Positions 25,268-34,392 of a stretch of DNA of 64,000 bases are shown piece after piece; the stretch's first letter is position 1; each line of letters opens with the position of its first letter. The position numbers and the translations under genes are program-made. Under the pieces are notes generated by a model. It was not told the DNA's origin. It did not search any database and was given only the letters and a program-made list of their open reading frames with translations. Origin of the DNA: JAMDEO01 sp963775295 (GTDB taxonomy: Bacteria > Actinomycetota > Thermoleophilia > RBG-16-64-13); contig CAVZIK010000006.1 in the NCBI GenBank assembly GCA_963775295.1, positions 682,001-746,000 of the forward strand, given 5' to 3'.

Positions 25268-26284
25268 ATGACCCTGAGATCTAAGGCTGCCGTTGTCTGC
25301 CTGCTCGTGGGTGGAGTGCTCGTTCTCGTCTTTGGAGCAATCGGAGTACAAGCGTCCTCGACGACCTCAACAAGCTCAGGGGTGTCGCAGGACTCCACCA
25401 CCACAACCGTGCGGATGCCTTCGGACGGCGGCTTCACTATCGGCTTCGACATCGACCAGCCGTTTCACGACGTAGATGCGCCAAGCCAGCCGGGCATGAA
25501 GATCCTCACGAGCTATGTGGCCGTTGGAAACCGTCTCGACACTCCTCTGCCCTTCAGCCTCAAGGATCTGGTTCTCGGAGACCCCTATGGCAACACCTAC
25601 CAAACCACTATTACCCCCATCTGGAAACCAGCGCTTGCCATCGACGTTATCGGTGCGAACGAAGTGGTCGGCGGCTACGTCTCTTGGGAGGTGCCATTCT
25701 ATGTCTGGCCGTACGCAGTGTCGTTCAGGCCTGAGGGACGCCAGGGATTGGGGCGTGGCTGGCAGATGCCTGTCTACAGCGACGTGAACAGCGGGTATCG
25801 CTTCTACTGGGAGATCGGCGCTCTCAAGTACCGGGGGACGATAGGTGGGTATTCGGACGGAACATTCAGACCCGACAAGCCCATCCTTCGGGAGCAGTTC
25901 GCCAAGATGATCCTGCTTGCCTCCTCCCCGGACGGGACCTCAAAGCTCTCTTACCCGGACGGATTCTTCGCGCAGGCAGTGAAGCAGGCTCTGCTGCCCT
26001 CCGGAAAGAGCGCTCGGATTCCCGCCACGAGGCTGGAGGTCGCGGTGGCCGTCGGGAAGATCGGGCAGCTACACCTCAAACCAACCCCGGACGGCTACAA
26101 GCTTCCCTTCACCGACGTTCCGACCGCAGCCCAGGGACTCCTCGCTCTTCTGGCATCCAACGGCGTCATCTCCGGCACGAGTGCAACGACCTTCAGCCCT
26201 GATGCTCCTTGCACGCGCGGTCAGGCCGCCAGGATGGTGCAGCTCATGTTGAATCCCGAGAGACCGACCAACGCGCCGAGATAA
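25268..26284 (+). CDS. secreted protein with DUF4352-like and SLH domains
   Basis: 338 residues from ATG 25268 (ribosome binding site GAGGAG). The signal peptide is LVGGVLVLVFGAIGVQA. A Thr/Ser linker is followed by a beta-rich domain (residues about 50-190) with TSYVAVGNRLDTPLPFSL. The C-terminal SLH region (about 195-335) contains YRGTIGGYSDGTFRPDKPIL and REQFAKMILLASS, and ends with GVISGTSATTFSPDAPCTR. It is probably anchored to cell-wall polymer. It follows copy 3 of the repeated element. Confidence 0.82.
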   Translation: MTLRSKAAVVCLLVGGVLVLVFGAIGVQASSTTSTSSGVSQDSTTTTVRMPSDGGFTIGFDIDQPFHDVDAPSQPGMKILTSYVAVGNRLDTPLPFSLKDLVLGDPYGNTYQTTITPIWKPALAIDVIGANEVVGGYVSWEVPFYVWPYAVSFRPEGRQGLGRGWQMPVYSDVNSGYRFYWEIGALKYRGTIGGYSDGTFRPDKPILREQFAKMILLASSPDGTSKLSYPDGFFAQAVKQALLPSGKSARIPATRLEVAVAVGKIGQLHLKPTPDGYKLPFTDVPTAAQGLLALLASNGVISGTSATTFSPDAPCTRGQAARMVQLMLNPERPTNAPR

Positions 26285-26332
26285 AGCCGGGCACGAGGAT
26301 GGAGATCACGCGGCTCCGTTGCGTCAGCGGCT

Positions 26333-26370
26333 GGTAATGGTTTCGGGCCTGTCGGACAGATGATGAGTGA
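26333..26370 (+). promoter_or_regulatory. repeated promoter-like element, copy 4
   Basis: GGTAATGGTTTCGGGCCTG then TCGGACAGATGATGAGTGA, differing from copies 2 and 3 at only a few positions. It is again about 85 bases before the likely start of the next lipoprotein gene (26454). Confidence 0.6.
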
Positions 26371-26453
26371 GGACTCAGGAGCCTCCTGCACGATCGCGCC
26401 GTCAGACAGTGGACGTGACCGTCCGGAGTTCGCCGCCTAACTGGGGGGATGAG

Positions 26454-27488
26454 ATGAAGCGAAGACTGTGTGGGCCAGGTCCCTTATTGCCGCTCCTGCT
26501 TATGCTCCTGGGCTTGGGAGTCGTGCTTGTCCTTATCTCTCTCGCGCTGGCCGCGTGTGGAACAGACATGGGCGCAAGGACCACGACGTTGGATACGGGC
26601 GTGACGACTACCACCACAACCTCAGATGTGAGCGTGACAGAAACGGTGATGGACACAGGCTATACGACCACATCGACCACACCCGCTTCGGTCCCCGCCT
26701 TGGCCTCCGGCATCACGCCCGAACAGGTTCTTCAACTGGTGGCAAGTAAGTCTCAGGTTCCGGCGACAGACTGGGAACTCAGGGACAGCAAGAACCTCGG
26801 CGACTGGGCCGTCGCCAAGCTATACACGAGCAGATTCTCCGAGCAGATGGACGAGCGCGGAGTTGCAGCCGTATTCGCGAAGAGAGCCGGTGCCTGGTAT
26901 TTCCACGGCTGGGTCTCACTCTCGGATTCATCAGTTCAGCAGACAATCGAACTCAGGAATATGGATGCCCCTGACGAAGTCTGGAAGTACTTCGGCCTCG
27001 AACCCGCATCATCGAATGCCGACCAGTCTGCCCTCCCTGAGCAGATGCCCGAGAACTTCGGCTTCACCGCCGCCTTCGGGGTGGGAGCAAACAACCTCAT
27101 CGACACATTCGACGGGACCTTCACCAAGGACATCATCGCCGCTCCAAAACCGAACCCCACCATTGCGCTTCGTCTTACCCGCAAGGAAATGGCCAGCCTG
27201 TACGAAAACCTCGTCGATATCGGCATCCTCGATTACCCGTCGGACTTTCGCCCCGATGCGCAGCAGGAAGCCAAGACTGGAATCTACAGATGGAGCGAAC
27301 CCCATCTCACATACGTGCTGCGGGTTAGGGCCGCGGGCTGCGACAAGTACATCTTCTGGGAGGATGGAAGCAGATCGACCACTCCCCAGGCAAATGCTCT
27401 GCGCGGATGGTTCGACAGACTGAAGCAGATGATCGAGGCCAAGCCTGAGTACAAGGCTATGCCGCCTACAGAGCGCGGGTATCTATGA
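26454..27488 (+). CDS. lipoprotein of unknown function
   Basis: 344 residues from ATG 26454, preceded by GGGGGG. Signal peptide PLLPLLLMLLGLGVVLVLIS ends with lipobox LALAAC. A Thr-rich spacer (TTTLDTGVTTTTTTSDVSV) follows, then an alpha/beta domain of about 270 residues with no recognised family. It contains segments such as WAVAKLYTSRFSEQMDERGV and YVLRVRAAGCDKYIFWEDGS. It belongs to the set of exported proteins that share the upstream repeated element. Confidence 0.75.
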   Translation: MKRRLCGPGPLLPLLLMLLGLGVVLVLISLALAACGTDMGARTTTLDTGVTTTTTTSDVSVTETVMDTGYTTTSTTPASVPALASGITPEQVLQLVASKSQVPATDWELRDSKNLGDWAVAKLYTSRFSEQMDERGVAAVFAKRAGAWYFHGWVSLSDSSVQQTIELRNMDAPDEVWKYFGLEPASSNADQSALPEQMPENFGFTAAFGVGANNLIDTFDGTFTKDIIAAPKPNPTIALRLTRKEMASLYENLVDIGILDYPSDFRPDAQQEAKTGIYRWSEPHLTYVLRVRAAGCDKYIFWEDGSRSTTPQANALRGWFDRLKQMIEAKPEYKAMPPTERGYL

Positions 27489-27524
27489 CAGCGGCTAGAG
27501 AACTGTGAACGAATCGTTCCTGGC

Positions 27525-28097
27525 ATGAGCGTTATTTCAAGTGCGCTCGGAGGCCCGACCGAGTGGGTGCGAACCGTGTTGACACGCGAAACGATGAGGC
27601 CGAGGTTGGCTCGCTTGGGTGCGAGGGCGCTATTCGGGCTCCTAGCGGCGGGCATACCCTATGCGCTGCTCTTTCTTCCCCACATCAAGGAGGTCAGCCC
27701 AGTATATGAGAGCGGGTTCCAGATCATCGTCCTGTTTGTATCGCCGTTCCTCGGCCCTCTAGTCTTCACGCTACTCACTAGAAACAGCCCTCAGTGGCTC
27801 CACGGTCTGGTCTTCGGCGTGGTTGTTGGAATTGGCGCTGGCCTGCTGTGGGGTTTTATGGAAAGCTCCGCGCAGCAGCGCCCTGGGAGGCTCACGCTTG
27901 GACTCTCCATCGCAATCTGGATGTTCTCGTTTGTGATCGCCATGGCCGGTTCAGCTTTCGCCAGTCTGATCGCCCGCCCGATCACGTCGGAGCGAAGAGA
28001 CGACCGAAAACACAGACTGAAGCCGTGGCACCTCGGTCTGGCCATCCTCGTGTTGGAGTTGACGCTAGTCGGGGCTGCCGTCGCAGCCCGGGTATAG
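27525..28097 (+). CDS. hypothetical membrane protein
   Basis: 190 residues with four predicted helices: ALFGLLAAGIPYALLFLP, FQIIVLFVSPFLGPLVFTLL, LVFGVVVGIGAGLLWGF and IAIWMFSFVIAMAGSAFASL, plus a possible fifth at the C-terminus (LGLAILVLELTLVGAAVAA). No known family is recognised. It starts 36 bases after the preceding lipoprotein, so it may share its transcript. Confidence 0.65.
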   Translation: MSVISSALGGPTEWVRTVLTRETMRPRLARLGARALFGLLAAGIPYALLFLPHIKEVSPVYESGFQIIVLFVSPFLGPLVFTLLTRNSPQWLHGLVFGVVVGIGAGLLWGFMESSAQQRPGRLTLGLSIAIWMFSFVIAMAGSAFASLIARPITSERRDDRKHRLKPWHLGLAILVLELTLVGAAVAARV

Positions 28098-28140
28098 CCG
28101 ATGTGGGGGCATGTGAGCGCAGGAGGCACCCTCTCGCCCC

Positions 28141-28160
28141 CTGCCGGACATATGATGAAG
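28141..28160 (+). promoter_or_regulatory. partial copy of the repeated element (3' half)
   Basis: CTGCCGGACATATGATGAAG matches the 3' half of copies 2-4, but the GGTAATGCTTT half is absent. No plus-strand gene follows, so it may be a relic. Confidence 0.4.
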
Positions 28161-28280
28161 TGCGGGTGCAGAATGCAGGCGGGAGCGGCTACGGCGAAGG
28201 GTATCTGGATCCGATAGCCGCACCCTCAAGAGCCTGATCCACGAATGGGGTCAGGTCAGCGCCGGGTGCCATGCCCGGGG

Positions 28281-29012
28281 CTACAGCTCGAAGTCCTTCT
28301 CCACCAGATTTGGATAGATGTCTTTGAGCGGCGAGAAGTCGGTGATCGCATTCTCCGAGAGTTGCAGGCGTTTCAGTTTCGTCATCCCGGCCAAAGCGCT
28401 GATGTCGGAGATCTGGTTATCCTGCATCCATATGGTCTCTAACTGGTTCATCCCGGCCAAAGCGCTGATGTCGGAGATCTTTTTATTGCCGAAGATCCAG
28501 AGTTCTTTGATGCCCGTCAGGTCTTTCAGTGGGCTTATATTGGCGATTTCGCAGCAGGCCAGGTACAGGCCTTCCAGCTTCGTCAGGCTGGACAGCACGC
28601 TGATGTCGATGTCCTTACCGTCGTTCCACAGGGCCCAGTTCAGATTGAGATAGGTGAGGTTCGGGAAGTACTTGAGATCCGAGATGTCTCCGACCCGCGC
28701 AATTGGAACGCCACCTTCCATCTGTAGGTCCAGTTTCGTCACTCCCGCTGCCTCGGCGAGGGTGATGTCGCCATCGGGTCTGTTCATCGCCGTCCGCACC
28801 AAGCCCTCGAGTACTGGGTCGTTAAACACCACGACCTCCGCCACGGTGGTGGGTGGTGCCGTGGACGCAGTGGTCGGCGGTAGGGTAGCGGCTGTCGAGG
28901 CGGTCGAGGCCACGGTGCTGCTGGCCGGCTCCTCAGCCACGGAAGAACCGCAACCTGCCAGCCCCACCGCTAGGATCGTGATGACGACCGCAGACCACAG
29001 CACCCGTTTCAT
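28281..29012 (-). CDS. leucine-rich-repeat lipoprotein (internalin-like)
   Basis: Surface lipoprotein of 243 residues. Signal peptide with lipobox LAGC and an Ala/Thr/Ser linker (residues 20-65). A short cap (VFNDPVLEGLVRTAM) is followed by about six leucine-rich repeats of 21-22 residues (ISDLKYFPNLTYLNLNWAL, ISALAGMNQLETIWMQDNQI, ISALAGMTKLKRLQLSENAI), characteristic of bacterial SDS22-like/internalin LRRs. Such domains bind protein or glycan partners. ATG 29012 has AAGGGAG upstream. Two adjacent repeats share a 33-base identical DNA stretch. Confidence 0.88.
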   Translation of the reverse strand: MKRVLWSAVVITILAVGLAGCGSSVAEEPASSTVASTASTAATLPPTTASTAPPTTVAEVVVFNDPVLEGLVRTAMNRPDGDITLAEAAGVTKLDLQMEGGVPIARVGDISDLKYFPNLTYLNLNWALWNDGKDIDISVLSSLTKLEGLYLACCEIANISPLKDLTGIKELWIFGNKKISDISALAGMNQLETIWMQDNQISDISALAGMTKLKRLQLSENAITDFSPLKDIYPNLVEKDFEL

Positions 29013-29307
29013 GAGTCGACTCCCTTAATTGGTTGGCACCACCGATGCGTGCAGGACCCGCAAGAACGGTAGCATGGGGAGTGATGCACGGCTATCCACG
29101 GCGCGGCCTCGGTTGCTCGCAGTCTGGACACACGTCGATATCGGGATTCACTGTTGCCCCGCAGAACGGCCTCTTCTAGGCCGTCACCAGCCGGAAGACG
29201 ATCATAGTGCCATCGTGCTGTTGGCTCTCGCTGGCTGTTTTCTCCTATAGCCCTCGTCAACCCACAGCTTGTCATGTCCTGGCCAGCTCTTCCTCACGGC
29301 AAGTGAA

Positions 29308-29670
29308 CTACTTCGACGACTTGGCGGCCTGCAAGGCGCTCGTGAGGTCACTCGCGGTCTTCACGATTGCCCCTACATCAAGTTGGGTGGGGTTGTTGGC
29401 CAGTGCATTCTCGAAAGACGCGATGTCTGTTTCAAACCCCGCGGCGACAGAAGGCTGGGATTTGGCAACCACCATGGCTGCCTCGCGCATCTTCGCGAAC
29501 GTGACCTTTAGTTCTTCGATGCTCAGCATTCCATCACCGTTACTGTCCAATGGGATAGATGTGATGGCCTCGTCTGGAGCTGCGGTCGTGGTAGTAGAGG
29601 CTTCGCCACATGCCGCCACAGCCACCGCTACGAGGGCCAGTAGAACCAGGCCGCACGCGAAACGCTTCAT
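29308..29670 (-). CDS. small lipoprotein with EF-hand-like calcium loop
   Basis: 120 residues from ATG 29670 (GGGGGA upstream). Signal peptide FACGLVLLALVAVAVAAC with lipobox Cys. A short Thr/Ala linker leads to one EF-hand loop, DSNGDGMLSIEEL, followed by a helical region ending in SDLTSALQAAKSSK. One loop with correct Asp, Asn and Glu positions suggests calcium binding. No family is assigned. Confidence 0.75.
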   Translation of the reverse strand: MKRFACGLVLLALVAVAVAACGEASTTTTAAPDEAITSIPLDSNGDGMLSIEELKVTFAKMREAAMVVAKSQPSVAAGFETDIASFENALANNPTQLDVGAIVKTASDLTSALQAAKSSK

Positions 29671-30281
29671 TCCAGTCCCCCAATCGCTAGATTCCTGCGG
29701 TATCCGATGCTCCTCCGGGACCTCAGTGCGGTCTCTGCATGTCACCTTGCGTCTGGGTGCCGAAGCCAGGCCCGACTAGTCTCATAGACTCTATATGCCG
29801 GGTGAATACCTGTCCAGCGGCTTCCCAACTCCAGGGGGCGGGGTCAGTTCACGGGCGCGTCCGCCGAAGAATTCGCTGCCGCCCGGAGCGCAGCATGAAG
29901 AAGTTCGCCAGGATGAAGGCAAACCGGCGGCCCTAACGTTCAGGGATGCACTGCGAAGGGGGCCGGACCAATCCCTCACTTGCTGGAAAGGAGAAGAGTG
30001 TAAAGAAGGTACCGGAGCCAAAGTGTAAAGCGGGTGGTGGGACTTGACGGACTCCTGAACTTGTCCCTGCACAGGCGTACTCTGGCGGTATTTAGTGGAC
30101 GGGGTGGGCGGCTGAGACTATCCCGAGGGTTGGCAGCCGCTGCCAGATCGCGTGGATATGCCTTGCGTAGAGGCGTAGGTGCTGTTCAAGAACCACCCTG
30201 TACAATAAGTTCGAACGGTCAGCCAATGTACTCGGTCGACCGTGGTCCAGCGGAACGCAACTTCCCATCGAGGTGGCGCAG
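29671..30281. other. intergenic region without a recognised gene
   Basis: About 610 bases between the divergent EF-hand lipoprotein and histidine-kinase genes. I see no convincing coding frame, RNA gene or long repeat. The only structure is a small dyad, TGGCAG-CCG-CTGCCA, near 30130-30145. It presumably holds the promoters of both flanking genes. Confidence 0.4.
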
Positions 30282-32981
30282 ATGAGGACCGATCGTCTCT
30301 TCAGTTGGTGGCCTTGGAGAGGATTGAGCATCCGGGTGATCGCCCTAGTGGTGGTCGCCGTGGTCGCAACCGGCGCTATCACCGGCGCACTGCTGATTCA
30401 GCACAGCCGGAGCGTGATCCGCAGCGATGTCTTCAGCCGCAATCTGGGCACGGCGGATCTCGCCGGAAGCCTTGCCGTGAGTTTTGTCGAAGGGGCTGAG
30501 CTTAGCCTCCAGCAACTCGCTCTTCGTCCGCTCTTCATCGACGCAGTGTTCGGTGGTGACGTGACCCAGGCCGAATGGCACATGCAGCAGGTGATGCAGA
30601 CCGATCGGCGTTTCGACAACATCGTGGTCTACGCTCCCGATGGGACCGGCTGGGCGAGCGGTCTGGGGTCCGAATGGCAGTATCGCGGCGGCTCCCAGAG
30701 TGACCGTGAATGGTTTCAACAGACAGTGACAGGTCTGCAGCCCTACCTGGGCATACCGGTGCTTTCCCGAGGGACTGGAAATCCTGTGGTCACGTATGCG
30801 ATTCCCATGTTCGACGATAATGGAGAACTGCGAGCGATCCTCGCCGGTGGCATTGGCCTCGAGGCTCTGGCCAGTACCATCACCGGCATTCGGGTGAGCG
30901 AGTCCGCACGCGCGAGTCTTCTGGACTCGCGACAGGGCGGGATCATCATAGCCGATGAGAATCGAGACCTCATCCTCAAGCCCGTGTCCGTTCCGGACGA
31001 GGCCTCCTCGCAGGCGTTGGCAGGGGGTCGCGGTTCGCTAGAGGCCCGAAACGCCAGCGGAAAAATGGAGTTGGCCGCATTTGCGCCCGTCATAGGGCTG
31101 CCCTGGAGTGTGTTGATCCGTGAGCCGTCGGCTGTCGCGTTCTCCTCGGTCAGTGCGCTTGTCCAGCGCGCACTTCTGGTGACCCTCGCCGTCCTTCTTG
31201 CAGCGCTCATGGCGGGGGTCTTCCTGGCCCGCCGGATCTCTCGTCCCCTGCGAAGATTGGCCGATGGAGCCGCGGCGGTCGGTAGCGGAAATCTAGACTA
31301 CCGGCTGAACATGGTGAGGGGTGACGAGATCGGTCTGGCGGCGGGTGCCTTTGATCACATGGCGGCTGAGCTGAAGTCCACTCTCGTTTCTCGAGACGAA
31401 CTGGCTGAACAAGTCGTGGAGCGTCGGCACGCGGAAGAGTCACTTGCCGCGCTTGCCGCCCGTCAGCAAGCCATTCTATCTGCGGTCCCGGACATAATCA
31501 TGCAGGTCGACGAGCGCAAGGTCTACACCTGGTCGAACCAGGCGGGGTTCGAGTTTTTTGGCGAAGATGTCATCGGCAAAGAGGCCGCGTTCTACTTCGA
31601 AGGCGAGCAGGATATCTACGAGGTAGTCGAACCCCTGTTTGCCGACCGCGAGGACCTGATGTATGTGGAGAGCCTGCAGCGGCGCCAGGATGGGGAGGTG
31701 CGCCTTCTCGCCTGGGTGTGTCGCAACCTCCACGACGAGCAGGGAAACGTCACGGGAGCACTGTCTTCCGCGCTCGACATCACCGAGCGCAGGCGAGCCG
31801 AAGAGGCATTGCGTGAACGCGACGAGCAGCTTCGCCAGTCGCAGAAGATGGAAGCCGTGGGCCAGCTAGCCGGGGGCATCGCCCACGATTTCAACAACCT
31901 GCTCACATCCATCCTCGGCTACAGCGAACTACTACTCGCCAGCGAGGAGATCGCTGGCTCACCGGCGGGCGAGGACATACAGGAGATCAAACATGCCGCG
32001 GAACGAGCCAGCGCTCTTACCAGGCAAATCCTGGCGTTCTCTCGCCGCCAAGCTCTGCGGCCCGATGTGGTCTCGCTCAACGAGGTCCTCAACGGAATGG
32101 AGCCCCTCCTGCGTCGCACTTTGGGAGAGAACATCGACCTTATCAGCCTGGAACACCCCGACCTGGGCCACGCTGAGATCGACGTGCATCAATTCGAGCA
32201 AGTGCTCATGAACCTGGCCATAAATGCTCGCGATGCCATGCCCGCAGGCGGCCGTCTTACCCTGGAGACTGCCAACGTAGAGCTGGACGAAGAGTACTGC
32301 TCCTCCCACCCAGAGGCTACGCCCGGGGCCTGTGTGATGTTAGCTGTCTCAGACACCGGGATCGGGATGGACGAAGCGACCCTGGGGCACGCCTTCGAGC
32401 CCTTCTTCACCACCAAGGCTCCCGGAGAAGGCACGGGTCTTGGCCTGGCCACAGTCTTTGGTATCGTCAAGCAAAGCAGAGGGAACATTTTCCTCTACAG
32501 CGAACCGGGCAAAGGCACGACTTTTAAGATCTATCTGCCCCGGGTGGCGACACGCGAAGCCACTGAAGCCGTCGTCATTCCCGAACGCATCCCGAGCTTG
32601 GGCAACGAAGCAGTGATGGTGGTGGAGGACGAGTCCTCTCTGCGCAGTCTGATCGCGCGCGTTCTCGGCGCGGCCGGCTACAAGGTCGTCTGTTTCGGGT
32701 CGGCTGACGAAGCCATGGCCGCCCTTGAGCAAGGTGAGTTGGCCATCGATCTGCTTCTTACCGATGTCGTGCTTCCGGGCGTGATGCAGGGTAATGATCT
32801 GGCGCGACTCGTGCAAAACTCTCGCCCCGATCTACCGGTCCTGTACATGTCGGGGTATACAAGAAACGCCATCGTCCACGCTGGACGTCTGGACAAAGGG
32901 ATCAACTTCCTGGAGAAGCCATTCACTCCGGAGGCACTCGCGCAGACGGTGCGAAAGGTACTAGATCAGCCAGCATGCTGA
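30282..32981 (+). CDS. hybrid histidine kinase with extracellular Cache sensor
   Basis: Membrane sensor kinase of 899 residues. TM1 is at about 12-35. An extracellular dCache-type domain follows (about 36-290; FDNIVVYAPDGTGWASGLG, SDREWFQQTVTGLQPYLGIP), then TM2 (about 295-320), HAMP (RRISRPLRRLADGAAAV) and a PAS domain (390-500). HisKA has GGIAHDFNNLL, HATPase has NLAINARDAM and GEGTGLGLATVFGIV, and a receiver has LLTDVVLPG. Its kinase-receiver half closely resembles that of the kinase at 17817, so the two are paralogues with exchanged sensors. ATG 30282 follows GAGGTGG. No dedicated output regulator is adjacent. Confidence 0.92.
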   Translation: MRTDRLFSWWPWRGLSIRVIALVVVAVVATGAITGALLIQHSRSVIRSDVFSRNLGTADLAGSLAVSFVEGAELSLQQLALRPLFIDAVFGGDVTQAEWHMQQVMQTDRRFDNIVVYAPDGTGWASGLGSEWQYRGGSQSDREWFQQTVTGLQPYLGIPVLSRGTGNPVVTYAIPMFDDNGELRAILAGGIGLEALASTITGIRVSESARASLLDSRQGGIIIADENRDLILKPVSVPDEASSQALAGGRGSLEARNASGKMELAAFAPVIGLPWSVLIREPSAVAFSSVSALVQRALLVTLAVLLAALMAGVFLARRISRPLRRLADGAAAVGSGNLDYRLNMVRGDEIGLAAGAFDHMAAELKSTLVSRDELAEQVVERRHAEESLAALAARQQAILSAVPDIIMQVDERKVYTWSNQAGFEFFGEDVIGKEAAFYFEGEQDIYEVVEPLFADREDLMYVESLQRRQDGEVRLLAWVCRNLHDEQGNVTGALSSALDITERRRAEEALRERDEQLRQSQKMEAVGQLAGGIAHDFNNLLTSILGYSELLLASEEIAGSPAGEDIQEIKHAAERASALTRQILAFSRRQALRPDVVSLNEVLNGMEPLLRRTLGENIDLISLEHPDLGHAEIDVHQFEQVLMNLAINARDAMPAGGRLTLETANVELDEEYCSSHPEATPGACVMLAVSDTGIGMDEATLGHAFEPFFTTKAPGEGTGLGLATVFGIVKQSRGNIFLYSEPGKGTTFKIYLPRVATREATEAVVIPERIPSLGNEAVMVVEDESSLRSLIARVLGAAGYKVVCFGSADEAMAALEQGELAIDLLLTDVVLPGVMQGNDLARLVQNSRPDLPVLYMSGYTRNAIVHAGRLDKGINFLEKPFTPEALAQTVRKVLDQPAC

Positions 32982-33084
32982 CACTCGCTCTTGACGACAA
33001 CCACGGTGTTGTCATTCGGCTCTTTCAGGTAACGGCCGTTGATATCGTGAGGCACCAGGAGTTCTAGGCAGGGCTGCCGAGAGG

Positions 33085-33104
33085 CTGCCGGACATGTGAT
33101 GGTT
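33085..33104 (+). promoter_or_regulatory. partial copy of the repeated element
   Basis: CTGCCGGACATGTGATGGTT resembles the 3' half of the repeated element, with one change in the TATGAT part. The 5' half is missing. Confidence 0.3.
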
Positions 33105-33210
33105 GAGCACGTCAGGTCCTACGGCTGACTCCCGGATTCCGGGTCCATGGCCAGTCTTCTTCCGTCCCAGACACGGAATCATGTGGGCGGGCGCGAGGCC
33201 AGATCTGTGG

Positions 33211-33235
33211 ACCCAAGGTGTCCCAAACCTTGGGT
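33211..33235. other. hairpin resembling the tRNA-Arg anticodon arm
   Basis: ACCCAAGGT (33211-33219) and ACCTTGGGT (33227-33235) form a perfect 9-bp stem around a 7-base loop. The inner stem AAGGT/ACCTT and following GTCG are those of the att sequence. It is followed at 33335 and 33347 by two TTGACCCCAA repeats 12 bases apart. It could be a decayed att site or simply a terminator for the histidine kinase gene; I cannot separate these. Confidence 0.35.
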
Positions 33236-33441
33236 CGGTGAGGGTGGCGTTCGCCATGGTCGAGGTTAGTCGCCCTGCAAATGGCGCAGTTAGGGCGAAG
33301 CGCTTTGCGTGATAGGCCGGCGCGAAAAGGCGAGTTGACCCCAATCTTGACCCCAACGGGATGGGAAAGGCCACCATTTTCGGTCCATTAGTGGAGTACG
33401 GGTCTCGAGCGAGCACACCTCGACGGTGATATCGTCGGCGC

Positions 33442-34068
33442 ATGAGACGACGTTCTTCAATGACGCCCGCCGCCGGAATTCTGTCCATCTTGGTGTTCAT
33501 CTTCCTCGCGGTGGTTTCGTACCTCTACTATCCGACGGCCTTCAACCCCCGCGACAACTGGCTGAGCGATCTCGGCAACGGCCTTCTCAACCCCTCCGGA
33601 GCATGGCTCTACCGGATAGACGCGATTCTCGTTGGTGTGCTCCTTGGTCTCTTCTTCCTCGGACTCAGCGTCCTGTGGTCGGGTCAGATCACCCGAGTGA
33701 AACTCTTCGTCTTCTTGACCCAAGTGTTCGGCGTCATCGCAGCATTTGCGGTGATCATGACCGGCATCTTCTCCGAGGGACTGCACGCGTCCCATTCGCT
33801 CTGGTCGGCCATCATCTATATCTCATTCGGAACGGCCGTCTTGTTTTCTGGGTTTGCGTTTCTTCGCCACCCAGGTTTTCCGAGGAGTCTCAGCTACCTT
33901 GCCTTTGCCATCACCGTGATCGACTGGATCATGGCGGCGTTCAACACCACGCACTTCCTGGAGTGGATCATGGTGACACTTATGCTTGTCTATGTCGGAG
34001 CCGTTGCCTATCGGATGCGCCGCCCGGTTGGAGAGGCGCGCCCAAGAACCGCTGAGCCGCTCGCGTGA
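33442..34068 (+). CDS. DUF998-like membrane protein
   Basis: Integral membrane protein of 208 residues with six predicted helices. The NPRDNWLSDLGNGLLNP segment after TM1 and the GLHASHSLWSAIIYISFG segment match the DUF998/frag1-like pattern of small polytopic proteins. Function is not established. The next small gene overlaps its stop by four bases (GTGA). Confidence 0.75.
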   Translation: MRRRSSMTPAAGILSILVFIFLAVVSYLYYPTAFNPRDNWLSDLGNGLLNPSGAWLYRIDAILVGVLLGLFFLGLSVLWSGQITRVKLFVFLTQVFGVIAAFAVIMTGIFSEGLHASHSLWSAIIYISFGTAVLFSGFAFLRHPGFPRSLSYLAFAITVIDWIMAAFNTTHFLEWIMVTLMLVYVGAVAYRMRRPVGEARPRTAEPLA

Positions 34069-34352
34069 ACATGGTCGACGTCAGCAAAGACGAAGCCGAG
34101 AAAATTGCCACCCGACATGTCGAGGGAACGCGGTATACCTGCCGTGGCTTTGAGGGCACCGTTTTGGAGGTGCGTTTCGGGGACCACCGAAGCCCATTCA
34201 AGCTGGAGACCGTGAGAATCTGCCAAGACAACGGCTATCAGCCTCGGAGTTTCACCGCCACCTTTGGGATCGCCATCGATGACCTTCGCGGTTGGTGCGC
34301 GGAGCATCACGGTTGTTCGAAGAGCGAGATTGCTCTCTGGTTCGACGGGTAG
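34065..34352 (+). CDS. small conserved-looking hypothetical protein
   Basis: 95 residues, start GTG 34065 (overlapping the previous stop) or ATG 34071. The sequence has mixed alpha/beta character (EGTRYTCRGFEGTVLEVRFG, DDLRGWCAEHHGCSKSEIAL), no signal peptide and no known family. Translational coupling to the DUF998-like gene suggests they act together. Confidence 0.55.
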   Translation: MNMVDVSKDEAEKIATRHVEGTRYTCRGFEGTVLEVRFGDHRSPFKLETVRICQDNGYQPRSFTATFGIAIDDLRGWCAEHHGCSKSEIALWFDG

Positions 34353-34392
34353 CTCCAGACCAGGGGGCCGCAACCCCTTCCGAGGTTAGAGA

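Noticed and set aside
33211..33285. Possible tRNA gene at 33.2 kb
   Set aside because: Only an anticodon-arm-like hairpin is present; no acceptor, D or T arms can be paired.
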